From assembly GCA_002179805.1 (NCBI GenBank), contig NAVB01000178.1:1-57783 (forward strand): a stretch of 57,783 bases of DNA, given 5' to 3'. Source of the DNA: Acanthamoeba lenticulata (lineage: Eukaryota; Discosea; Longamoebia; Acanthamoebidae). Every line of letters begins with the position of its first letter. Position 1 is the stretch's first letter. The notes under the pieces were generated by a model. It saw only the letters and a list, made by a program, of their open reading frames with translations. It was not told where the DNA came from and made no database searches. A program made the translations under genes and the position numbers. This document shows positions 30,074-39,514 of the stretch, in pieces.

Positions 30074-31263
30074 ATGACTCGCTGCCGCAACACCCGGAGA
30101 ACTGCGGTCCTCGCGCTTGCATTGGTGCTCCTTCAAGCCACAGCCCTTGTGCTCGCCCATGACCCGCGTATGTTCTCCTCCCCCAGCAGGAGGGCCACAG
30201 CCACGCGTTTCTCACCCCCCCCCCCAAAATGCGCAGCGGCTGGCGGCGTTTCCATCGCCTCCTGCGGCCGAAAGCGGAGCGATGGAAGCTCGGCATGCGT
30301 GCTCGCCCCCGAGATGACGGAGGGCCCCTACTACTGGAACGACCTCCTCTCACGCCGCAACATCACGTAGGCTCCCCCTTTAAATTATTTGTTGATTTCT
30401 TTCTTTTATTTTCTTCGTTTATTTTAAAACTCCGATGTCTGTTCAGTGAGGGACGACCAGGCGTGCCGCTCCTCCTCAACCTGAAGGTCGTGAACGTGCG
30501 CACCTGCGAGCCGGTGCAGGACGCCATCGTGGACGTGTGGCACTGCGACGCGCTAGGGCTCTACTCACACTACACGAGCGCGGGCGTGGGCGGCACTGCT
30601 GGCGGCCGCGGCTCGAGCAGCAACACCGACGCAACGACGTTCCTGCGCGGCGTGCAGCTCACCGACGCCGCCGGCGACGTCACCTTTGCTTCGCTCTATC
30701 CCGGCTTCTACCAAGGCCGCGTCACGCACATCCACGTCAAGGTGCACCTCAACAGCAGTGTCGTCCACACGGGCCAGCTCTTCTTCGAGGAGGAGCTCAA
30801 CGACGCCGTCTACCAGCTCCCGGCCTACTCGCAAAACACGGCTCAGCGCACGGCCCTGGCGTCCGATGGCATCTACACGGGCACGGCCGATGCCAGCGCC
30901 GGCCTCTTTGAGAACGTCCAGCAGCTTCAGCCCTCGGTGGGCATTGCGGGCGGCCTCGTGGCTTCCCTCACGCTTGGCGTCGACCCGACGGCCACCGGCA
31001 ACGACGGCGTTGGTCTGCCTGGCTTCGGCCCGCAGCCTGGCGGCCCGCCGGGCACGCGGCCCAACTCTACCAACTCAGGCGACGACGACGATGATGATGA
31101 CGACGACCATGACGATGATGATGATGATGATGACGACGAGGGCACGAGTGCGCTGTCCAGCGTGGCCATCATTTGTTTCTCCCTTGTTGCTTTCGCCAGC
31201 ATCATCGGAGGTCTGATCATGCTCAAGTTGCGATACGAGCGCGCGGGGTATGAGAGCCTGTAA
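30074..31263 (+). CDS. Secreted or membrane-anchored intradiol ring-cleavage dioxygenase
   Basis: The ATG at 30074 begins a signal peptide (AVLALALVLLQATALVLA). A probable intron lies at about 30167-30235, and a second runs from 30368 (GTAGGC) to an acceptor before the GEGRPGVPL-type block. The catalytic domain matches intradiol dioxygenases of the protocatechuate/catechol type: PEMTEGPYYW, then CEPVQDAIVDVWHCDALG, TFLRGVQLTDAAGDVTF and YPGFYQGRVTHIHVKVH. In this family two Tyr and two His bind Fe(III); the second Tyr and the HIH pair are plain here. After the domain come a Pro/Gly-rich stretch, an acidic run of about 25 Asp/His, and one transmembrane helix (AIICFSLVAFASIIGGLIML) with a short basic tail. 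The enzyme would therefore face outside the cell or a vacuole lumen. Substrate is not known; related secreted enzymes occur in fungi. Confidence 0.83.
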
Positions 31264-31596
31264 GAGAAGAAGAGTTGCGCGCAACCACGACCTCTTTTCG
31301 GCCCGTTTCTCTTCTGGTCGCGTGCGCACGCGTTGACGCCTAGCTGGATAGGGCCCAGAATCTGAGCAGCTGCCGTAGCAACAGGCCCCCGTCGCCTTGT
31401 TGACAGTGGAAGCAACATAAGAACCAATGGGCAGCTGTCGGTGGGGAAGTGTTAATAAGCCCGGTGTGTCCGAGACGATGCGGGGGTAATAATCACGACG
31501 AAGAAGCGTTCAGCGCCGCGAGGCAGGACGAACACTTTATCAAGCCACCGAACACATCACACCACCAAAGCCCCGTTCGCTAGAGGCACGCCATCG
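31264..31596. other. Intergenic region
   Basis: These 333 bp lie between the dioxygenase stop and the next ATG on the same strand. The 3' part (ACATCACACCACCAAAG before 31580) looks like a short 5' UTR. Nothing else was recognised. Confidence 0.5.
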
Positions 31597-32881
31597 ATGC
31601 AGGTTTTTGTACAAAACTTGGCCGTGGCGCTGGTCGTCCTGCTGGCCGTCGCCTTGCCGAGCGCCAACGGACAGCTGCAGTATAACGCGTCGTTCGCGAT
31701 CGATGCTGGCTTTCCCGCGTGCCCCAACGTCACCGCGTGTCCAGCGGGAGGCAGTGTGTATGGTTGCTCGTCGCCCTCCTACGTGACTGCCGCGGGCGGT
31801 TCCCCTCCTTTCAACTTCGCCACCAACAACAACTCAGCCCTGACTGCTGTTCCCTTCCGCGTCCGTGATGGATACACCTTCGAGGTACGCCCGTTCGGGT
31901 CATTTTACTGCACCACCATACCGAGTAGAATGAAACAAAGAAAACAAAATCGCTCCGATTAATCGTGGATGGGTTGACTAGGTGTCAGGACTCTCCTTGC
32001 ATTTTGGCTTGACCAACAAAACGTATGGCCCCACCAACATGAGCGTGTACTTCTACGCCGCAAGCACAACCAACGCATCTCTGCCCGGGGCAGCTGTCCC
32101 AGGATGGGCGACGGGCAAGATCTTCACGTTCAACATCCAATACCAGCTCAAACCTGCCCCTGCTTCGGGCTCTAACGTTGGTATTATGTACAAGATGTCA
32201 ACCTCGATTCCCGCGTTCAACCTGACCCAGGGCCTCTACTACGCCATGGTGGTGACCTGGGGTTCCACTCTGCCCAACCTCTACGGCAACTACCTCATTG
32301 ACGGCTACCCTCAGCCTGGCGCCTACTGGGCCAACTGGAACGGTTTCACCCCCTACGGCAACTTGTTCCCCAACTCCGGCCTCTTGCCCAACTGGCGCTG
32401 GGAGGTGACCTCCTACACCGTCGACGCGGTGCCCTGCCTGTGGCCGACTGGCCGCTTGTGGAACCAACTGGGCAACCCGGTCAGCACCGCCCCGGTCGCG
32501 TCCCCGTCCCCGTCGCCGAGCCCGACCCCGACCCCCAACGTCTGGGTGCGCTACCCGCTGGAGACCGACCTCAACGACCTCGTCCCGTCCGAGTTTGCCG
32601 TGAGCGTGTCGGACTACTTCCATCTGTCCCCGGACTCGCAGGTCCAGGTCATCCGCGCCGTCCGCGCCCAAGTGCCCGCGATCTCTGCCGCGGACACGTC
32701 GCCCCAGCCGAGCCCCACCGCGGGCACCGTGGTCGACTTCGCCGTCGTGAACAACGGCACTGCCTCCTACGACATCATGGCCCAGGTCGCCAACGTCACC
32801 TCGCTCGAGGAGCTGCGCCTCTGGAACGTGTCGATCGCCGCCTCGCCGACGCTGGTTCCCGTTTACAACATTACCGTCTAA
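31597..32881 (+). CDS. Secreted glycoprotein of unknown family
   Basis: Two exons (31597-31884 and 31982-32881) give 395 residues. Residues 1-26 are a clear signal peptide (LAVALVVLLAVALPSANG). The mature part has four early cysteines (CPNVTACPAGGSVYGC) and many N-glycosylation sequons (NAS, NVT, NNS, NKT, NMS, NAS, NLT). A probable beta-rich domain follows, ending around VPCLWPTGRLW. A short Ser/Pro linker (ASPSPSPSPTPTP) leads to a C-terminal domain with more sequons. There is no second hydrophobic segment, so the protein is likely secreted or delivered to a lumen. The family was not recognised. The repeated SPSP linker resembles the stalk of the type I membrane protein at 46346-49060, but the domains differ. 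Confidence 0.72.
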
Positions 32882-32993
32882 TCGAGATCTCTCAGAGGGA
32901 ACAAAAAGATCAACAAAAAGTAATAAAACATAAAAACAAAATAATTTAAATTTAAATATATTTTGATATTTAGTAAATTCCAATCTGCCCCTC

Positions 32994-34752
32994 ATGGATG
33001 AAGTGACAACCTATCGCGCTGGGCTGCGCGATTGGCTGCGTGCTGTCGATGCCGAAGATGAGCGCATTTCGCGACAGTCAGCTGCGCGTTTGTCCCCCAC
33101 TTCCTCCTCCACTGCTGCAGGCAGTGCGCCGTCTGCCGCCATGCCCAAGGAAAGCCAAGAGGCGATTGCTGCAAAGGACAAGGTAATCGCTTTGGCGTGT
33201 AATGCAATGAGTTGGTTGGGGAGCTTCATCTCATCTTGAGCGATTCATCTCGCATGCGGGCAGGGCAACGAGTTCTTCAAGAAGAAGGACTATCGTCAAG
33301 CTGTCGAATGGTACACGCGCAGCCTGCGGCTCGACCCCTTGAACGCCATCACTGTGGCCAACCGGGCGATGGCCCATCTTCAGCTGCGCGAGTACGTCCT
33401 TCTTCCTCTTCTTCTCCTTCTTCTTCTCCGCCCTTGCGAGCGCTCCCTCCCCCGAGTCCCGTCGTGACGACACGTCAACGTCGTGCACAACGTTGCCCGC
33501 CTGCCACGTGTGCAGCTATGCCGCGGCCGAGACCGACAGCGACCAGGCCATCCTGCTGGACGCCGCCTACGTCAAGGCCTACATGCGACGCGGCACCGCC
33601 CGGCGCGCGCTGGGCAAGCTCGCGCTCGCGCTCGAAGGTCCGCCGCCATCGCCTCTCCTTCAGGCGTGGAGCACGCCTGCCTGACCTGTCGCGCTCGAAC
33701 CAGATTTCGAGACCGTGTTGCTGTTGGAGAAGGAGAACAAGCAAGCCGCGCAGGAGGTCGCGGCGTTGCGGCAAGCGCTGGCCGCGGCGGCGGCAACGAC
33801 GAGTGCGACGACGGCGAAGAAAAAGAACGAAAACGACGTCGTTGTGACAAAGACGCCTCCAAAGAGAGAAGCCGAATCCAACCAGCCGCAGCTGCAGCGA
33901 CGAAAGCAAGACGAAGAAGAGAAGAAGAAGCAAGATACGAAACCAAAGGAAGAGAAAGAGCAGCAACCGCTTCTGGTCGCAAAGAACGAAAGCGATGAGG
34001 GGACCAAAGAGCGAAGGGAAACCGCCCAGAGCGCCAGCGCGGCAGAGCCAAAGCCAAAGACGTCGGCGCCGTTAAGTGCGTCCGCAGTGCTGGCCTTGCA
34101 GTCCGCAGCCCTCGCGATCACTCCCTCGGCTACGCAGTTGGTCAAGCCCAAGACGGTCTTCGAGTTTGAGAAGACGTGGAACAACATCAAGGACGACACC
34201 GCAGCCTTTTACGCCTACTTCTCGGTTCGCCCTTCTTCTTCTTCTTCGAAGCCTTACACATGACCACCGAGGCTGTATGTGGTTCGACAGTTGTTGGAGC
34301 CGGCCGAGTATGGGCGCTTCTTCGGCAGCAGCATGACTCCCGCCATCATCTCCTCGATCGTCGCCGCGCTCGCACAGCACGGCCTTGGGTACGCCGCGGC
34401 GCTTCTGGAGGGAGGCCTCCTCTCCCTGGGCCAGTGTGGACTGTCTCGGGTTTTGATGATGCCGACGGCGAAACGCGCATTATTAGGGAGAAGACCAGCC
34501 AGACGCTCGAGGTCCTGCGCCACCTGCCCTCCATCAAGCGATGGCGCATCATCCTCAAGAAGGAGGACCGCGAAGGTTGCTTGCTCGTTTCTCTCTTCTT
34601 GTTGTTGTTGGTCTTTGTTGGGTCTGTTCTCACTTACATCGTCTTCTCGCTTGTGTTCTTCCCGGAGGGCAGCCCTCAAGGCCTTGTTCGAGCGCCTGCA
34701 GCACGAGGACGCCGCAACTGTCGCGGCCGTTCGCTCGCTTTACGCCCTCTGA
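32994..34752 (+). CDS. RPAP3: RPAP3-like TPR co-chaperone
   Basis: Seven exons (32994-33182, 33264-33391, 33516-33637, 33704-34224, 34291-34388, 34487-34575, 34673-34752) splice in one frame of 408 residues. After a Ser-rich start, three TPR units follow: GNEFFKKKDYRQAVEWYTRS, LDPLNAITVANRAMAHLQL and AYVKAYMRRGTARRAL. The Asn/Asn/Lys/Arg positions match the clamp that binds the Hsp90 C-terminus. A long Lys/Glu-rich linker leads to an RPAP3_C domain: FEFEKTWNNIKDDTAAFYAY, then LEPAEYGRFFGSSMTPAI, EVLRHLPSIKRWRIIL and ALKALFERL. RPAP3 recruits Hsp90 to the R2TP complex, which assembles RNA polymerases, snoRNPs and PIKKs. SPAG1 is an alternative name for the same architecture; only one TPR array is present here. 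Confidence 0.85.
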
Positions 34753-35005
34753 AATAAAGGCCCCCGCGGCCAACCCAACAACTCTGGAAGAGTCAATTTT
34801 TCTTCTTCTTTGTTTTGTGGTTGTTGATCGCTGTACACGCCCAACTGGTCGATCATCGAGTCGGGCGACAACTCTGCGGCCGCTCTCTTCTCTGTTCTTC
34901 TTCTTCTTCTTCTCTTTCACTGTTGCCCGCGGGCCCTCGTCGTCGAATCGCGTGCGGCCGGGTGGATGTCTGTGTTTGTATGTTGGTCTCTCTGCCTCCC
35001 GTTGT

Positions 35006-38000
35006 TCAGGCCCGCTCGCCTTGGCTGCTGCCCGCGGCGTCGCTGCCGTCGGTCACGGTCTTGATGATGCTGCACGAGACCTCCACGGCGCTCCGCATGA
35101 TCGGGCTGTTCGACACGACGGGCGGCGGGGACGTCGGTGAGGCCGAGGCCGCCGAGGCAGATGAGGGCGAGGAGGAGACAGACGACGACGACGGCGAGGG
35201 CGCGGTTGGCGGGGCCGGGGACATCGGCGGGGGCGACGACGCGCGATAGCCGTAGGGCTGCGGGAGGTGATGGTGGTGGTGATGGCCCGGAGGCAGGATT
35301 GACGAAGGCGAGATCGGGCTCGATCCGTAGACCATCTCCACCTTGCGCCGCTTGCCCATCAGGCCACCGCCGTTGGTCGCCGTGGTCTCCTCGACCAGCG
35401 TGGAAAGCGACGACGGCGCGGACGTGGTCGTCGCCGCCGCGGCATAGCCGTACATGTAGGCGGCCGATGGCGGCGCCGGCGGGCCGGGAAGGACCATCGG
35501 GCCGCCCATCCCCACGGCGGGCGGCATGGCGTGCATTCCGCCGACGCCATGCAGCGGGTGCATTCCGCCTATCGGGTGCATCCCGCCGCCGATCGGCGGC
35601 ATCCCACCAACGCCGTGTAGCGGATCCGCCACTGGACCTCCGCCGCCGCTGCCACCGCCGTAGCCCGCGTAGTCGGCCATCGACTGCGGCGGCGTCTTGG
35701 GCAGGATCCGCACGGGCGTCTGCGTCTGGCCGTTGCCTCCGCCTGAGGAGGACGTCGCCTGCTCGGCGTAGTGCGAGCCGGCTGGCTGGTAGAGCGCCCG
35801 GTGGTGGTGCGCGTGCTGCTGTTGCTGCTGGTGGTGGTGCGCGTGCTGCTGTTGCTGCTGATGTTGCTGCTGTTGTTGCTGCTGCTGCAGGTACATCGCG
35901 GCCGCCGCGGCTGCGGCTGGCTTGTAGGCGCCGTAGTGGCCACCGTGGTGATGATGGTGGTGGACTTCCTGGATGGGGAGCATCGAGGCCGGGGTCGAGT
36001 GGTGGGACCACTCGCCCGTGTTGGGCATCGAGATCGGGCCCGGACCGCCCTCCATCCCACCCGCGGCCCCAAACGGGGGTGGGAGGACAAAGGGCCGCAG
36101 GGGCGGGAGCTCCTTGCCGCCGAGCGCCACCCACGGGTGCATGTTGATCTCGTTGACCGTGATTCGCTTCTCCGTGTCCACCGTCAGCATCTTCCTGATG
36201 AGGTCGGCCAGCACTGTGTTTTTTACAAAATGATGAAAGAAAAATAATTGAAATTAATAATAATATTTGAAATATAAAATGGTGAGTCGAGTCACAAAGC
36301 GACGTTTGCGAGGGGAAGAGTTCGGGTACGTACCGGGACTGATGGTCTCGGGCAGCGTGTACTGGCCGTCGATGATGTGGGACACGTTGCCAAACGGGAA
36401 GCGACCCGCAAGCATGGTGAAGAGCACTACTCCCATGCTCCACACGTCCACCTCTGGCCCGACGTACTTTTTGGCCAAAATCTGAATTATATAACAAAAA
36501 TGAATAATAAATTAGTACGAATAAGAAGAAAAAGGGCAGGACTGTTTATCAAGAGGAAGGGACGCACCATCTCGGGAGCGGCGTAGGCGGGGGTGCCGCA
36601 AAATGTGCTTCGGAGGGCGCCCACCTGGGAGTAGTTGCTCAGTCCAAAATCGATCAGCTTGATGTTCTTGGCGCCATCCAGCAGAATGTTCTTGTGTTTG
36701 ATGTCCCTGTGTCGCCACCAAGCAGTCGTCAGCACCGTCCCAAAATAATTTACATTAAACATCAAAAAGAAAAAGAAAAAGAAAAAATAAGAGGGCAGAC
36801 AGACCTGTGAATGATGTTGTAGGAGTGACAATATTGGACGGCCGACAGGAGCTGAAGGAAGAGCCGTCGGGCCTCGGCCTCGGTGAGTTTGCCCTGCTTG
36901 GTGATGTAGGTCAGCAGCTCGCCGCCCTCGCTGTACTCCATGACGATGTTGATCCGATCCTCGGTCTCGATAACGTCGTAGAGCTTGGCGATGTTCGGGT
37001 GGTTTAGCTTTTTCTGGATCGTGATCTCCCGCCGGCTGCGCTCCTGCTCGGCCGAGTCCATCAGGTCCTTTTGAAGGATCTTGATCGCCACCTAGTGATG
37101 TCATTTGGCCATCATGTCGTCAATAACAAGATCGTCATCATCATGACATGGTGATGACAAATGGAAAGGAAAGTGTTGTTTTTTCGGACCTGATGGCGGG
37201 TGGCCCGGTGGTAGGCAAGCTTGACCTTGCCGTAGCTGCCCTGCCCCACGTTGCCCTCCACGATGTAGTCGCCCACGAGGTTGTTGTCCTGCAGCGCGTG
37301 GCCGGACGACTCCTCGCCCTCCGTCATGCTCGTCGTGTTCGTCTCGTCCACCCGTCGTATGCGCCCCGAGTATAAGGCTGGGTAAAACAATAAAGTAGTA
37401 TTAGAAAAATATAAAAGATAAAATAGGAACACAAAGAAAGGGAAAAAGCGCCTACCAGTGCCGTCCTTGACAAACTTGTTGATGGTGAAGTCGACGGGGA
37501 AGACCGAGCCGTCCTTGTGTCGCACCTGCAGCCGCCGACGGCCGCTCAGGCTCCACGAACTCTCCATGTTGGAGTCCTCGTCTGTGCCCTCCTTGGCCTG
37601 TGCCTCCTCGTTCGCATCGCCGTCGTCCGCCCCGGCTGTCTTCTGCTCATCGCCATCGGCAGCATTGCCGTTCTCCTTCTCCTTGTCCTTGCGCTCTCGG
37701 AGTGCGTGGGCCGAGAGCTCGTTCTGCAGCTCGTTGGTCTGCGTCTCGAGGCTGCGTTCGCTCTCCAGATCGTCGTTGCCAGCAGTTGTGTCGCCAGAAG
37801 CGTCGCCCTCAGCCGCGGCCGCCGAGCCCTCACCAGCAGCGCTACGTTTTCGCTTGCGCGACCCGCTGCCTTCGCGATCTGAAGATGTTGGAGATGTCGA
37901 CGAAGATGAAGAAGACGTGGAAGAGGATGTAGAGGAGGGCCGCTGTTCCTGGTTGTCCTGAGTGAGGCTGGGAACGAGGACGCGAATGTGCTTACCGATA

Positions 38001-38860
38001 AGCTCCGTATCGGTGTAGCCGAAGAGGGGGGCGACGAAATTGCGATTGCAAGAGACGATGAAGCCGCGCTTGTCGAGAGTGAAAACGGCCTCCATTTCGG
38101 TATCCACCTTCTCCACGCGCCCCTTGAAAAGCTCGACGACGCCCACCTTGAGCTTCGTGACCTGAAGCGAGACGGGGAAGACGGTGCCATTCTTGTGTCG
38201 TGCGGGAACGTTGCGGGTATGATTGATGACTTTCATTGTGCCTGTTCGTCGGTAATTGGCGATGTAGCTGTCGTGATGTTCGCGATGCGGCGAAGGCATA
38301 AGGATGCAGAGGTTCTTTCCGACCAACTCGCTCACCGAATAGCCCCAAATGGCCTCGCATTGCTTGTTGCAGGAGATGATGGTCCCCTCGTTATTCGCCG
38401 TGACGGTCCCGGCTGTGTCCTCGACGCGATCGATCATGCCGATGAACATCTTCGAACTTCCCATCTGTACCTCCGACACCGCCAACCGAATGGGGAAAAT
38501 AGATCCATCCTTGTGCTGGCCCTCGACGAGTCGGCTCATTCCAATGATCCGCTTTCGCCCGGTGTTGTGATAGCTCTGTAGGTAGGCATCATGCTGCTCA
38601 CGGTAGGGGGTGGGCAACAGCTTGTTCACTTTCTGGCCCATCAGTTCCTCCAACTCGTAGCCGAACATTTGACACGCGCCTTTATCGACGGACTGAATCG
38701 CGCCCTGATCATCTATTGTGATGATGGCGCTGTTGACCGACTGTATTAAAAAAACGATAACGATGGCCTGTTAGTGCCAAATTGAAAGAATTGGATCGCC
38801 CCCTTGCCCAACATAGAGGCTGAATTGTACCATGTGTCGGTCGCTTGCAGCGCGAAACAT
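35006..38860 (-). CDS. PAS-PAS-PAS protein kinase with polyQ/H tail
   Basis: Seven exons (38860-38831, 38740-37456, 37377-37190, 37091-36805, 36706-36568, 36481-36334, 36213-35006) sum to 3285 nt, 1094 residues, all in frame. Exon 1 encodes only ten residues. Three PAS domains follow: PAS-A (AIITIDDQGAIQSVDKGAC), PAS-B (TVTANNEGTIISCNKQCEA) and PAS-C (AVFTLDKRGFIVSCNRNFV). Each ends in an RHKDGSVFPV-type strand, and PAS-C is split by about 140 low-complexity residues. The kinase has VGQGSYGKVKLA, VAIKILQKD, HRDIKHKNI, DFGLSNY, a CGTPAYAAPE loop and DVWSMGVVLFTML, typical of the CAMK/AMPK group and active by motif. The tail is Pro/Gly/Met-rich with Gln and His runs. Metabolite, redox or light input through PAS is family knowledge; the ligand is unknown. 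PASK is the nearest named architecture. Confidence 0.87.
35810..35893 (-). repeat. CAG/CAC repeat tract encoding polyGln/His
   Basis: Read on the minus strand this encodes alternating Gln runs of five to eight and His runs in the tail of the PAS kinase, including two copies of QQQQQHAHHH. Length variation between strains is likely. Confidence 0.85.
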
Positions 38861-39514
38861 GAGGGGCGGGCCTGGTCGGAGAGTGTGCACTCTCTTTCAC
38901 ACAGACGCAGCCTTCTTCTACTTTCTTCTGCGCTCAAGATCCGCCTCGCGCACACAAGCCACTCGGCCCGCTCAGACACACGCAAGGTGGTCTCTCGCCC
39001 CAGGAAACAAGAGGCTCGCCAAAAGCCCAGGTGTCGCCAAGCGGCTGGAAAAGCCACAAAAAAAAAGGTCGACAACAACCACCCCCAATCGGGGAAACCG
39101 ATTGTTCCGACCCCACAGAAATTTTACGAGAGCAGCGGAAGAAGGCTCCAGCTGCAGGGAACTCTCACATACGCAACGGACCAGAGGAACAGAAAGAAAC
39201 AACGGTGGGCACGCGCAACATGTTGTACGTCACTTATCCACTTCGTCTGTTTTTTTCTGCTGTGTGCCAAATTAATTGCTGATTTTATTTTTGCGGACTG
39301 CTCGGAAAAAGGGAAAACCACGACCCTCCTCCTGCTTGCCCCTTCAGCAACGGACCCCAACAACCAAGAGGGACTCGAGACTTTGACGCGCGCACCTCCC
39401 TTTCGGATTTGATTGTGGAGTGTGTCGGCGTACGGCGACTGTTTTTGTGAAGTGTTGTTGGTGAAGGGTGCTGAACCGCTCACACACGAGAGGGAAGTTT
39501 GAATCACTGGCGAG
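38861..39514. promoter_or_regulatory. Divergent promoter region between PAS kinase and RhoGEF-dynamin
   Basis: These 654 bp separate two divergent start codons and contain no convincing coding exon. A plus-strand frame near 38830-39280 stays open but has no start, splice logic or bias like that of its neighbours. Several AT-rich runs occur, including an A run near 39059 and TTTTATTTTTGC near 39280. I could not identify specific transcription factor sites. Confidence 0.55.

Noticed and set aside
34917..36497. 526-codon minus-strand frame alternative to the PAS kinase tail
   Set aside because: It runs through two introns of the kinase and has no domain. The kinase frame contains the C-lobe and splices cleanly.
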